A model generated the notes under the pieces. That model was not told the origin of the DNA and did no database searches. It worked only from the letters and a program-made list of their open reading frames with translations. A stretch of DNA of 64,000 nt, from contig NW_026971315.1 of NCBI RefSeq assembly GCF_963678635.1, positions 1 through 64,000 on the forward strand, written 5' to 3'. This DNA comes from Symsagittifera roscoffensis (lineage: Eukaryota; Xenacoelomorpha; Acoela; Convolutidae). The translations under genes were made by a program, and so were the position numbers. Positions within the stretch are counted from its first letter, which is position 1, and every line of letters begins with the position of its first letter. Of the stretch, positions 1 to 10,922 are shown piece by piece.

Positions 1-3
1 TTC

Positions 4-946
4 TGTAACATTCGCCCGGAAGTACATATCGACGGAAAACAAAGCTAGGTCCTAAGACGACTGGCCAACGTCTAAACAGAGCTTTACATGCTTTTCATCG
101 TCTCTGCCAAAGCCAGTTCTTTTGGTGGTCTTCCTAACACGTCGACAAAAAAACGTTACTGTTTCCGGCTTCGATCAGAACGCTCTAATTAACTGAGTTA
201 CATGCAAAAATAGTGAGCTCATGACTGGGTCTCAATTTCCCCGAACACGAGGTCACTCCTAAAAACAGGGCTACTTCTTATTTAGTATACTATTTTTGTT
301 TTTGTTCAGAAGATAAAAATCATCATCTCCATCGAAGATGGATCAACCCTTTCCCTCAACTCCTAGCTTCTCATGATCTGAAAACGAATTTAGATGTTAT
401 TAGTTCAATTCAGGACATCTCCAGGAAGCTAAAAGTTTATAAAATACAGTTTTGGTTCTCCTCACGAAACCCCTCCGGATCCTGGAATCCGGGGAAATAA
501 CGTCCTTATTTCTTTCAGGAGGGCTGGATACGCCGTCCTAACACCCTTACTTGTTCTTGGGATTCGCGTTGTAACTATTGTAGCGGCACAAAAGTTACAA
601 CTCGGAATGGTTGTGGGTCACAACAATCTTCTTATTGTTCGTATTTCTCGTCTGACTCTTCTCTGTCTAATTTTAACGTTGTTCTTCTTGAGAATACTGT
701 TGTTGTTGTTGTTGTTGTTGTGTTTTTGCCGTTTCAGCTGATGCGAAATTTTGACGTCGTCACGTGTCTTTTTTTTGAACAAGTTTTTGAAAACTAAAAT
801 GAAAGTCCAAATTAACCCTTCCGTATTCGTCAAAATGAACTGTTAAGACCTCTTATTCGTTAAAACCGTTAATCTTCCCACTCCGATGTCACAAAAAAAT
901 TTCGATTTCGACTTTGCATTTTCGTACATTTTGGTCGAATGTCACA
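4..946 (-). repeat. Solo LTR of the giant Ty3/gypsy-like family (A-type)
   Basis: Begins TGTAACATTCGCC and ends GGTCGAATGTCACA, so it has the TG...CA ends and short terminal inversion of an LTR. It aligns along its whole length with the LTRs at 9994-10909 and 60069-60990 but is more diverged. The trinucleotide ttc lies at 1-3 and again at 947-949, a 3-bp target duplication, although only three bases are visible on the left. No polypurine tract or internal sequence adjoins it, so it is a solo LTR left by LTR-LTR recombination. It contains a (TGT)n run at about 699-721 and the conserved hairpin at 568-601. Strand is given in the sense of element A. Confidence 0.88.
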
Positions 947-2109
947 TTCCGCTATGTTTTTTTTTATTTCAATTAGTGTGTTTGCTTGAGGTTTTTTTTT
1001 TTATAATTGCCCTTAGTGTTCTGATTTACCTCTGCTGTTTGTTTGTAAGTTCCTAAGCCTTGACATCGTATATATTTCTTTTTTTTTATATAAAATCTCT
1101 ATTCTGCCTTATTGATTTTGGCGTATATTTTATCGGCTTAGTGAGCTAATTTCGAGTTGTTTCAATGAAAGCGTTGTTTTATGCTCAACATTGGACTGCA
1201 AAAATTGCTAAAATTCTAGCGATTAATTATTTCAAATTTTTCTTGAAAAACAATTTTTTTGTAGACTTTCTTGTTTTTAAAAAAATTATATGGTTTGATA
1301 GGTTTCGTTTTTTTTATATCGGAATATCGGCATCATACTGCGTCCTTCTTCAAGAAAAAAAATTTGTGTGTGTCTTTACGTGTCTGAGTTTTATTTGTTG
1401 TCATATTGTTCCATTTGTATTATTTTTCATTATTTTTGGGCTGAATAGATTTTGCCCTAAATTATATCGGCTTAATTACCCCATTTTTTTGAGTGTTATG
1501 AAGACGAAGTGGATTTTTCCTGTCATAAATCTTGTTGATCTTTTATCAGCATAAAACGTTGCTGTCAAGGTATTTGTTACCCCTGTATTTGTTTCTGCCA
1601 AGGTATTTGTTAACTATTTTTATTTCTATTTTCACAATCGCATGTCTCGGCTTAATTTTGTTTCAAGAATAATAGAAGTTTTTGCTAAAAAGTAAATTTC
1701 AAACGTTTTCGCAACTATGTGCACGTCAGTATTTTACAATAAACTAATCTAAATGACGATAAAACATCAATTTACAAATGTTATTTACAATGAATCACAT
1801 ACAAATTGGTTCTAAACCATCATGATAAAAAATTAGCCAGTCTCAGTTGACCTCTAAATTACTATTAAGATTAAAATACTTTTAACCTCTAAAATTAATT
1901 AAACATTTTAAAAATAATTTGTATGGAAGTTTCTGAGTCATAATTTCGATTTAGACATGTACGTTTTAAATAAAAAACCAAAAACAGTTTGGGACTAAAT
2001 TTTCAGTGTTACCTCCCTGCTCCTAAACTCATCGCGCGTGTTCAAGCCCGATTTCTTTTTCCTGATATGTATTGCTTCTAGTGTTAGCAATTTTGTTTGG
2101 TTTTTTTAC
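947..2109. other. AT-rich intergenic DNA, no gene seen
   Basis: Long T and A runs with no coding signal. A motif of the kind tttgataggttt...atcggctta occurs near 1291-1345 and again beside element A at about 9944-9990 and 59937-59990, so part of this stretch is a dispersed repeat. The 129-codon open frame at 1165-1554 is dominated by Phe, Ile and Lys and looks like chance. Confidence 0.6.
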
Positions 2110-2610
2110 CTATCTATAATTTCCCAACTAAGATCTGCGCTATTTCCCTCAAGTTGGCATTGCTGAAGGTGGATGCCTACCGGTGAGTCTGCTTTCTTAT
2201 GTTCCTCAATTCTAGTGGTCAAATGTCGAACAGTTTGTCCGAAATAGGTGGAGTTGCATCCACTACATGACAGTTTATAAACCACTCTTGACTTGAGGTC
2301 ATTAGAAAATGCTGACTTCTGTGATGGTAAACGTGGTTCTAGTTTTTTGTGGTGAAAACCACTTGAACGTTAGTTAATTTTCGTAAACTGTTAGCAAAAT
2401 ATTGGCTCTGGTTACCTCTATATTGCACCAACAGCATTGGGGGCTTCCCATTCTTTGGTGATTGAACTGACAAACACCTCTCACTATCCAGGGGCTTGCC
2501 CTTACCCTCGATGATCTTGCACAAGGCGTCTGAAGCCACCTTTGCGGACCAATTTTCAGGGTACTGATTTGTGAGCCATTGCGCCCTATTAGTTTCCATA
2601 GCCTTATCAA
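2110..2610 (-). pseudogene. PLE linker and GIY-YIG endonuclease domain
   Basis: The frame at 2599-2339 has the PLE linker signature (LVQYRG...LRKLTNVQVVF). Downstream, about 2291-2110 encodes VVYKLSCSGC...YFGQTVRHLTTRIEEHKK, with the VYxL, YxGxT and R..EH spacing and the paired cysteines of the PLE-type GIY-YIG nuclease. It would nick the target DNA to prime reverse transcription. A frame break separates linker and nuclease, so the copy is inactive. Confidence 0.72.
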
Positions 2611-2747
2611 ATTCCTACCAGCTAGAAGTACTCCTAAAACCCTGTGTACAGTGCCTTGGATAACACTACGCTTATACTGAGTTGGGGCGTAGCTTCTTGA
2701 GTTCAGTATAGTCCCTGTATCTGTTGGTTTTTGAAACCAACTGCAAG

Positions 2748-3861
2748 TTACACGCCTTCTTGCGATACATTTATGTTCAAATCCAGCAACGACAAATTCC
2801 CCTCGGAATTAGTTTTCTCTAGAGTGAACTGCAAATTTGGATGAAGAGAATTGGCGGCATCGAGAAGACAACTCGGCTCCCCTCTGACTGTTCTAACAAT
2901 GTCATCCACATACCTGAGGAACAATTTCACCTGGGGAGTATCCTTCTCCTTGTTCTTAGCTCGGCAGCAACTTTCACAGTACCAGACTATATCGGTTATT
3001 GATGCGTATACGTCATCGGATATTTTTCCGCATTTTAGATGATACCAGTTTCGGCAACTTTCGCATTCAACCCCCTTTGATCTGTATGTGACTTTCCTGC
3101 TGCAACATGGGCACAAGCCGTTTTTGTCATTAATTAGCTGTACCTCCGTTCCCACCGGTATTTCTTGTCTTAGAGCAAACTCGTAATCTTTCAGCCATAA
3201 GTTTGCCAGAATTACAGCGAGGGACGCGCCCATTGCTAAACTATCAACTTGTACATACCATGAATCATTACACTTGAAATATACTTTGCGCCATATTCAA
3301 AGAGCAGCATTTTCATGGTTGCTCTTTGAATTTCAGGAGGAGACTCCTGGCTGTACAGCTTTTGTAAAGCAATTTCAATTGCCTCCTTCAGGGGAACGTT
3401 GGTGTACAAACTTTTCACATCAAGAGATATTATGGTTTCATCCGCAATAATTTCAATTGTTTCTCTAGCCTCTTTAGTATTGGTTTCTATATTTGCTCCA
3501 TCAATGTTGTCAGAAAACTTTGCAAGCATTTTGTTAAGATTCTCATACGAGCTGCCTGGAAGTGATAGTACTGGTCGTAGGGGTGTCTCATCCTTGTGTA
3601 CCTTAGCTAAACCGTCAAACGGGCGGGTTGCCCCCCTGTTGACCTCACTTTAGAATATAACTGATCACTTATCTCGTCTCTTCTGTTCATGGCTAGTAAT
3701 TCTTTGTTAACTTCCTTCTCAATTTTCATTATCACCTCATCAGTGGTTGCATCTTTTTTCACAAACTGAGCAGATTGCAACAAGAATTCCAGCTTTGATT
3801 CATACGTGTGTTTCCTGATTATGCAAAAACCAATCCCCTTATCAAAAGGCACAGCCAGCAA
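2748..3861 (-). pseudogene. PLE reverse transcriptase interrupted by a PHD-type zinc finger
   Basis: Three minus-strand blocks (3861-3607, about 3606-3236, 3233-2748) carry RT motifs in order: a YGLAKVHK-like motif, LDVKSLYTNVPL, a MGASLAVILANLW block, and the catalytic YVDD box followed by LDLNI. These match Penelope-like RTs. Between the MGASLAV block and YVDD lies an insert of about 55 residues at roughly 3113-2943. It has the spacing Cx2C...Cx2C, x4, H, x2, C...Cx2C with a WYH core, which is the C4HC3 pattern of a PHD finger. A frameshift lies between 3238 and 3233, and another breaks the frame near 3605. The enzyme would copy RNA into DNA at the target site; PHD fingers commonly bind histone tails, so a targeting role is possible but inferred. 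Confidence 0.78.
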
Positions 3862-3992
3862 CCAATTATCGTTGAGATATTTCCTCGTTTTTTCAACGGC
3901 TTTGTCTCTTGGGGTTTGCCTTACGTTTTTTGCATATGCCTTTGCCGCGGCTTCTATTTCACATAACGTTTCACCAGATGTTTTTTAATTTC

Positions 3993-4388
3993 TCAATTGT
4001 GAGAGGAAAATGTCGATATCCGCCGAAAAATGGGTTTCGTTAATTTTGTCTCTAATGGGATGCTTCGGGCCCATTGATAGCACTTCATATACCCATTCAG
4101 GCAGTTCAACGTTATCAAGTACCTTAACTGATCGCTCATTTCTCCACCCAAGAGGTTTATCTTGTCTCTCGGACAGTTTTCTAACTTTTTTCTATGGTTT
4201 TCTGATGTTGTGTTTAAGGTTGCCTCAACTTGACGCCTCACGAAGCGGAAAATGGATGCCCACCACTGTTCGTCAATTTCTTTTTGCACCAGTGATCTTG
4301 CTTTCTTTAGCATCTCCTCGTACCTTTTCCTATCCTCATTTGCCCTAGAAGTTTCAGTCCTTAGTAGTTTCAATTGAAAATTATGCAC
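3993..4388 (-). pseudogene. PLE N-terminal region
   Basis: A 131-codon open frame rich in Lys, Arg and Glu, ending in a stop at 3993. It precedes the RT in the same strand and spacing expected for the long N-terminal part of a PLE open reading frame. The sequence between it and the next block (about 3990-3862) still reads as related charged protein in another frame, so a frameshift separates them. I recognise no catalytic motif here; the assignment rests on position and composition. Confidence 0.55.
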
Positions 4389-4806
4389 AGCTTGGTCCGA
4401 AAAACCCCGTTCTCGGGGACCCTAAACTTCAAAAAGTCCGGTATTAGATCGTTTTTCAGACATTTTCTCAGAAACTTCAGTCTATGTACAGATTCTTGAA
4501 CTTTTTTAAAGAATTTTAAATAGTATTACACAATTTTCGAAATTAGTTTTCTTTTTAAAATTTTTCTGAGCCAAACAGCAGGCAAAAGTACTGTGGTCAT
4601 TGTTTTGCAGGCCACGAGTAATGAAACTCGCAAGGATTAAAGCAAAACAAATCACATTCTTCTCACGCCTGTTTTTGAAGCGCAGACACTTCCTCTGCCT
4701 TCAGCTTCTGCTCACGTCTTGCTTTCGCCTTCCTCCTTGTGTCCTTGTGTGTGATGGTCTCTGCTGTTTGCCCCTGATATTGTCAAGCAGCTCTGATAGC
4801 CTTTTT
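4389..4806. other. PLE-LINE boundary region
   Basis: No intact gene. The minus strand at about 4670-4780 reads as a Lys/Glu/Gln-rich helix-like peptide and may be the start of the PLE protein. A short GC hairpin (ccccgttctcgggg) occurs near 4406. The plus-strand LINE homology begins at 4807. Confidence 0.45.
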
Positions 4807-5629
4807 TTTCAGCTTAAACGGAATGTTTCAACTGTCTGTTCGTGGATAAAAGAATTACATTCCTTCATTGGTTACAAGGTTCCCATTGTCACATATTGTT
4901 CACAGGGTCGGCTACCAATCAAAACAAACTTTGTGAAATTTGAAAAGTTTCAAATAATGGCCATAAAAGGGATCCTTTCCTCTTTAACATCCCAAGTGGT
5001 GCGAACTTCAGCTTCGCCTCTGGGTTAACTCATCTTTCTAACAAATAATTTAACGAAAACTACTATTATTTAAGGTGTCGCCTCAGACAAGCAATTCGCT
5101 TTAAATAACATATTTAGGATAAAAAAATCAAGTTTTGTTATCTCTGAAAGTTTATTAAGATGTCTTGAGTCTGATCAATTTTTTGAGTTGTGTTAGTTTG
5201 CTTATTTAGAAGGACAAAAAAATCATAATGCATGCTCTGTGAAAACTTGGAGCTACAATTCTCCTTGCTCGAAAATTGAAACTATTTTTCAAAAGTGCAT
5301 AGGGCGTGTATCCAAATACTTCCTTTTGACGAACTCACTCAAAAGTTGCTTCATACATTATTTAATGAATCACAATGAGACGGGTCTGATCTGTTAAGTG
5401 AGATTTATAACAAGCAAGAAAAACACAATGAAGGGGTATTTTTTTAATTGGGCGCCTCCTTGGTTCGGTTTAATTCAACATAAAAACAAAAACCAAAAAG
5501 AAAAGGAAATCAGTTGTCGAAAGCTTACGGTTAAGTTAATCAATGTGACAGGATGGCGTTGGAAAAATATTTCTTAAATACTGCTACAAAACGCTTTGCA
5601 AGTCGTCAACACTAAATTTCAGAACAATC

Positions 5630-6240
5630 GTGAAAAAAGAAAAATACGTCGAAATTAGAGAAATACGTCAGGTCTCTTCGATTTTCACAGGTCGCAACAA
5701 AGCTGATGTTAGTTGCTATCGATCAATCAGTCTTTTGTGCTGTGTATCAAAAGTCTTTGAAAAAACAATAATGACGAACTCTATGAAAATTGTCGGCAAA
5801 ATTTCACAAAAATCAGTTTGGTTTTGGAAAAACAATCAGCTGTTATCCAACTTTTCCTTTTTTTACTCAAAATTTAAAAAGTTTGATTACAAGAACTTTC
5901 AGGAACTTTTTGCACTCTAGCTTGGTTTTGCACAAACTTCCTACAAAATTGCCCACGACCTTCTAATCCAAAAAATAAATGATTTTGAATTGGAGGAAAA
6001 TTACTTTGTCTGGTCAACTCATATCTTGAAAATCGAAAACATTTCTGGAAAATAAACAACGAGAACTCGGATTTTGTATATGTCACCTATGGGAGGCCAC
6101 AAGGGTCAATAGGTGGTCCAATGGTCTTGTTACTATTTATCAAAAATCTGTCGGACAATAGCCCAAACCTGGATAGTTTTGGATTTGCAGATGACTTTTA
6201 ATTTATAGTACTCAACAGCGAAGTGATAACTGGTGCGGCT
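5630..6240 (+). pseudogene. LINE reverse transcriptase fragment, duplication unit 1
   Basis: The frame at 5630-5920 encodes CYRSISLLCCVSKVFEKTI, the RT block found in CR1/jockey-type non-LTR retrotransposons. Past stops and a frame break, 6080-6200 still reads as a PQGS(I/L)xGP-like block and the FADD catalytic box near 6190. The polypeptide is broken by several stops. It is a dead LINE fragment of an uncertain clade within the CR1/L2/jockey group. Confidence 0.7.
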
Positions 6241-6245
6241 AAAAC

Positions 6246-6650
6246 TTGATGAAAACCAAATCCAGCAAATATAAACTCCTGAATAACAGAGGTTATCTGA
6301 CAACAACCGTAATTAAAGTTGAGTTGGAAGCCACCAGCGATAAAAAGAATCTAGGATTAATGAAAACTCCCATCCTTAACTACAATGACGTGTGCAACAG
6401 AAATGTTCCAAAAAGAGCCCGAGCTTTTTTTCAGCTGAAACGGAATGTTTCAACTGTCTGTTCGTGGATAAAAGAATTACATTCCTTCATTGGTTACAAG
6501 GTTCCCATTGTCACATATTGTTCAAAGGGTCGGCTACCAATCAAAACAAACTTTGTGAAATTTGAAAAGTTTCAAATAATGGCCATAAAAGGGATCCTTT
6601 CCTCTTTAACATCCCAAGTGGTGCGAACTTCAGCTTCGCCTCTGGGTTAA
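6246..6650 (+). pseudogene. LINE C-terminal fragment, unit 1/2 boundary
   Basis: 134 codons, preceded by the FADD-bearing RT block. Residues about 70-115 (QLKRNVSTVCSW...PIVTYCS...LVKFEKFQ-like) match the region downstream of the RT palm in CR1/L2-type LINEs. The last ~20 residues (after AIKGILSSL) replace the expected LINE continuation. The same replaced end occurs in the partial copy at 4807-5028, so the breakpoint predates the tandem duplication. Confidence 0.65.
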
Positions 6651-7251
6651 CTCATCTTTCTAACAAATAATTTAACGAAAACTACTATTATTTAAGGTGT
6701 CGCCTCAGACAAGCAATTCGCTTTAAATAACATATTTAGGATAAAAAAATCAAGTTTTGTTATCTCTGAAAGTTTATTAAGATGTGTTGAGTCTGATCAA
6801 TTTTTTGAGTTGTGTTAGTTTGCTTATTTAGAAGGACAAAAAAATCATAATGCATGCTCTGTGAAAACTTGGAGCTTCAATTCTCCTTGCTCGAAAATTG
6901 AAACTATTTTTCAAAAGTGCATAGGGCGTGTATCCAAATACTTCCTTTTGACGAACTCACTCAAAAGTTGCTTCATACATTATTTAATGAATCACAATGA
7001 GACGGGTCTGATCTGTTAAGTGAGATTTATAACAAGCAAGAAAAACACAATGAAGGGGTATTTTTTTAATTGGGCGCCTCCTTGGTTCGGTTTAATTCAA
7101 CATAAAAACAAAAACCAAAAAGAAAAGGAAATCAGTTGTCGAAAGCTTACGGTTAAGTTAATCAATGTGACAGGATGGCGTTGGAAAAATATTTCTTAAA
7201 TACTGCTACAAAACGCTTTGCAAGTCGTCAACACTAAATTTCAGAACAATC

Positions 7252-7860
7252 GTGAAAAAAGAAAAATACGTCGAAATTAGAGAAATACGTCAGGTCTCTT
7301 CGATTTTCACAGGTCGCAACAAAGCTGATGCTAGTTGCTATCGATCAATCAGTCTTTTGTGCTGTGTATCAAAAGTCTTTGAAAAAACAATAATGACGAA
7401 CTCTATGAAAATTGTCGGCAAAATTTCACAAAAATCAGTTTGGTTTTGGAAAAACAATCAGCTGTTATCCAACTTTTCCTTTTTTTACTCAAAATATAAA
7501 AAGTACGATTACAAGAACTTTCAGGAACTTTTTGCACTCTAGCTTGGTTTTGCACAAACTTCCGACAAAATTGCCCACGACCTTCTAATCCAAAAAATAA
7601 TTGATTTTGAATTGGAGGAAAATTACTTTGTCTGGTCAACTCATATCTTGAAAATCGAAAACATTTCGTGAAAATAAACAACGAGAACTCGGATTTTGTA
7701 TATGTCACCTATGGGAAGCCACAAGGGTCAATAGGTGGTCCAATGGTCTTGTTACTATTTATCAAAAATCTGTCGGACAATAGCCCAAACTTGGATAGTT
7801 TTGGATTTGCAGATGACTTTTAATTTATAGTACTCAACAGCGAAGTGATAACTGGTGCGG
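7252..7860 (+). pseudogene. LINE reverse transcriptase fragment, duplication unit 2
   Basis: Near-identical second copy of the block at 5630-6240, again with CYRSISLLCCVSKVFEKTI and a downstream FADD box near 7812. It carries a few private substitutions, including one in the sequence after the RT block. The same stops are present, so the copy was already dead before or soon after duplication. Confidence 0.7.
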
Positions 7861-7867
7861 CTAAAAC

Positions 7868-8560
7868 TTGATGAAAACCAAATCCAGCAAAAATAAACTC
7901 CTGAATAACAGAGGTTATATGACAACAACCGTAATTAAAGTTGAGTTGGAAGCCACCAGCGATAAAAAAAATCTAGGATTAATGAAAACTCCCAGCCTTA
8001 ACTACAATGACGTGTGCAACAGAAATGTTGCAAAAAGAGCCCGAGCTTTCTTTCAGCTGAAACGGAATGTTTCAACTGTCTGTTCGTGGATAAAAGAATT
8101 ACATTCCTTCATTGGTTACAAGGTTCCCATTGTCACATATTGTTCACAGGGTCGGCTACCAATCAAAACAAACTTTGTGAAATTCAAACAATGGCCATAA
8201 AAGGGATCCTTTCCTCTTTAAATGGTTACAAAGAAGGACTAACTGATCTTAGTACTTTAACTTTGAGTCTGTGTGTTGGAATGCCACCCTTCTTTCATTA
8301 TCCAACTTTTTTAGACTCCAAATACGACATTCCTGTTAGTTTCGAAAATTCTCATGATGACAAAATTAAACAGCTCAGCAGCGGAGGAGAACACCAAGTT
8401 TTTCAAAACAGGCTATTAAAACCAGACGACATTTTTTTCCATCAAACCAAACTTCTCTACACTATAATTATCAAAAGTCTCAACTAATACGGAAACGTAT
8501 GGAACAAAAATCACATCAGCGAAGTTTACTGGAAATAGTTTGTCAATAAATCAATCATAG
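7868..8560 (+). pseudogene. LINE C-terminal region and 3' end
   Basis: Unlike the two earlier pieces, this copy continues past about 8205 into sequence reading, in overlapping frames, as SLNGYKEGLTDLS...SFENSHDDKIKQLSSGG...RLLKPDDIFFH. That is the normal carboxy-terminal part of the same LINE family. Frames shift between 8200 and 8487. This third copy is thus the original 3' end, and the two units upstream are the duplicated rearranged part. Confidence 0.68.
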
Positions 8561-9993
8561 GAATAAGTGCACTTGGAGAACTATCGGCAAATGTTTTCAC
8601 AGCAAAAACTTGAAAAAAATTTGATTAAAATTTATTTATATGTGAGAAACTAATTAGATGGGTGAGAACAAAAACGGATTTTACGACCCCTGAGGACCAA
8701 GCCTCAGAAGCCTCGACTACAAATACTATTTTTTAGCTTCACTGCCTCATAGGTATCTATTAAGTTCAATGTGTTGATGAGACCTGTTGTCTTCTAATTC
8801 ACCCTTAAAAATAACTCATTTTTATGCCAGATGAAAACAAGGGTGAAAACTCCAGGAGATTTTTCCTAAAGCCTATATTACTATTACTACTTTTTTTTTA
8901 GCAAAGTCGCAAATGTTGGTGCCATTTTTGGGGCATCTTCAGGGCGTTTTGATTGTATGTGCTAAGAAATCGTAATAACTTGACACAAGTGATGCATTTT
9001 AAATTCTTCAATGAAAGAAAAAGCTATTTAGTTCATATATGAAAACTCGATGTCAGAAAGTTTCTAATGCAAACATCTTGCAATTTTTTAATGCATGAAA
9101 ATTACATAATGTGGCTTAATGTTTTCCAATTTATTACATGCAAATTTAGTTTGGATGCCTTCAGTTTGTTATATTACAAACTTTTACTTGCTAATTTGCG
9201 TCTATTTAATTAGGTGCAACTTTGGCAATTTACTATTGAATGTAGCTGTTTTGTTTGTGACTAATGTTTGCTGTTTGCTGAGCGTTTGTGGCTGTGAGGG
9301 CAGGGCGTGAGATTTCAATTCGCAGGTTTGGAGCCCAAATGTAGCAAAGTATTACTAATTCGAGGCTAATTTCTATCTTTTCTTTATTCACTTTATAAAT
9401 CCTATTTTTTGTCCAGTTCTTCTTAATGTTTGTGAGGCGCAGCTTCGCCTTTGTGTCCATATTTTTTTTCGTTATCTACATGTTTTTCTGAGTTGGCATT
9501 TAATCAAAAATAAAGTTTGAAAATTATTTTTCTTTTCGATTTCAATCATTTGGTTTTTTCAAAGTGATGGCTATCGTTTTTTTTTGGTTGACTAGCTAGC
9601 CATGCAATTATTGAAAAGATATTTTTTTCAAAGTGTTTCTTGCTAAATCTTTTCCAGATTTTTTAAAGTTGCCATCCCATTTGCGCTCTCTTGTCTGTAT
9701 TAAACGCGTCCAAATACAAGCTGCCCATGTTATTGATGCAATACCGGTGAAAAGGCTCAAGCAATTGGAATGGGAGAATTTTGACTCAACTTGATTGGAA
9801 GCATCTGTTTGATAAAATATACCACAAGAGGCATATTTTGTGCATGTCAGCCTTTTAATTGAAATCCCAATCAATTTTTGCTTGATTATGCTGTTTGTAA
9901 TTTCCTAAGTCGATTTGTTTAAGTTTTTCTTTTTTCAGGCTTGATAGGTTTCAGGTTTTAAGTAGATCGGCTTGGTAACCTCATATTGCGTCG
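8561..9993. other. AT-rich DNA flanking element A, no gene seen
   Basis: No frame with convincing coding character. The motif tttgataggttt..atcggctt..cctcatattgcgtcg ends exactly at the LTR start at 9994. Related copies lie near 1291 and 59937, so element A landed in a dispersed repeat. The last three bases (tcg, 9991-9993) recur at 59569-59571 as the target duplication. Confidence 0.55.
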
Positions 9994-10909
9994 TGTAACA
10001 TTCGCCCGGAAGTACATATCGACGGAAAATAAAGCTAGGTCCTAAGACGACTGGCCAACGTCTAAACAGAGCTTTACATGCTTTTAACCGTCTCTACCAA
10101 AGCCAGTTCTTTTGGTGGTCTTTCCAACATCGGGACGACAAAAACGTTACTGTTCTCCGATTTGATCAGAACGCTCTAATTAACTGAGTTACATGCAAAA
10201 ATAGCGAGCTCATGACTGGGTCTCAGTGTCCCCGAACACGAGGTCACTCCTAAAATCAGGGCTGCTACTACTTATCAAATTACTATTGTTTTTGTTCAGT
10301 AGATAAAAATCATCATCTCCATCGAAGATGGATCAACCCTTTCCCCCAACTCCTAGCTTCTCATCCTTGCAAAATGAATTCAGATGTTAATTAGATTCAA
10401 TTCAGGACATTAATAGGGAAGCTAAAAGTTTATGAAAAACAATTTCAGTCCAAATCCCGAGACCCCTCCGGATTCTTGAATCCGGGGAAATAAGACTCTT
10501 ATTCTCCTTCCGGAAGGCTGGTTTTCCACCCTTCACCGTTGTTCGCAACAGCCTTGCAACTATTGTAGCGGCACAATAGTTGCAACTCGGAACGATCTCT
10601 GCTATTTCTGCTTTTTTCTGATTCCAATTCTCAATTTTTCCGTTGTTGTCGTCGTCGCAACTATCGTTGTTGTGTTTCTATTTTGGTTTTTCTCTAAAAA
10701 AATGGCCGTTTTTGACGTTTCTCAGAATTATTACGTCATCATTTCGAATTTTAAAAATTTAGGAAATTCCGAATCCTTCAGCCTTCACGTTTTGTCCAAT
10801 CGTCTGAATAACGCTCTCATTCCTTCAAAATCGCCAATTCGGAAGGTTCGCTGCTAAAAACTCGAACCTGCTGAATCTGCATTTTTGTCCATTCTGGTCG
10901 AATGTCACA
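9994..10909 (-). repeat. 3' LTR of element A
   Basis: 916 bp with TGTAACATTCG...CGAATGTCACA ends. In element sense it starts at 10909 (U3) and ends at 9994 (U5). The polypurine tract adjoins its U3 edge at 10910-10922. The conserved palindrome tccatcgaagatgga near 10319 is shared by all A-type LTRs, and a version is also present in the B-type LTR. The TATA region is weak (cataaact in sense near 10430). No canonical polyadenylation signal is obvious. Confidence 0.92.
10554..10585 (-). promoter_or_regulatory. Conserved 13-bp LTR hairpin
   Basis: Arms TTGCAACTATTGT (10554-10566) and ACAATAGTTGCAA (10573-10585) are perfectly complementary around a 6-nt loop. The same hairpin occurs at 59212-59243 and 60638-60669. 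In the diverged solo LTR (568-601) the arms change together (gttgtaact with agttacaac), which keeps the pairing. Paired changes suggest selection on RNA or DNA structure. It lies in the U3-side part of the LTR, so an RNA role would apply to the 3' end of the transcript; function is unknown. Confidence 0.6.
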
Positions 10910-10922
10910 TACTCCCCGGACA
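10910..10922 (-). promoter_or_regulatory. Polypurine tract of element A
   Basis: In element sense TGTCCGGGGAGTA directly abuts the first base of the 3' LTR. This is the position of the RNase H-resistant primer for plus-strand DNA synthesis in LTR retroelements. The same sequence stands at the same place in elements B (57519-57532) and C (60991-61003). Confidence 0.85.

Larger units (their letters stand above)
2110..4388 (-). mobile_element. Decayed Penelope-like element (PLE) with GIY-YIG endonuclease
   Basis: Read on the minus strand, the order is an N-terminal charged region (4388-3993), a reverse transcriptase (3861-2748), a linker (2610-2339) and a GIY-YIG endonuclease (about 2291-2110). 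This is the order of endonuclease-bearing Penelope-like elements. Frameshifts and stops separate the blocks, so the copy is inactive. I could not delimit terminal repeats or a target duplication. A charged, helix-like minus-strand stretch at about 4670-4780 may be further N-terminal sequence of the same element. Confidence 0.8.
4807..8205 (+). repeat. ~1.62-kb tandem duplication inside a LINE remnant
   Basis: The sequence starting TTCAGCTKAAACGGAATG recurs at about 4807, 6427 and 8050. Units 4807-6426 and 6427-8049 are nearly identical over their whole length. The third copy matches only to about 8205 and then runs into the proper LINE 3' part. Each unit consists of a LINE C-terminal piece, ~590 bp of noncoding AT-rich DNA, and a LINE RT piece. 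It therefore arose by tandem duplication after an internal LINE rearrangement. Confidence 0.85.

Noticed and set aside
618-833. Open frame with a poly-Asn run
   Set aside because: It lies within the solo LTR and the Asn run is a (TGT)n microsatellite. Other LTR copies do not keep the frame.
1165-1554. 129-codon open frame
   Set aside because: Phe/Ile/Lys-rich translation of AT-rich DNA, with no motif and no homologous frame elsewhere in the window.
8880-8960. Possible Penelope-like or ribozyme sequence around a gggcatcttcagggcg motif
   Set aside because: No hammerhead core (CTGATGA...GAAA) or flanking PLE coding could be found.
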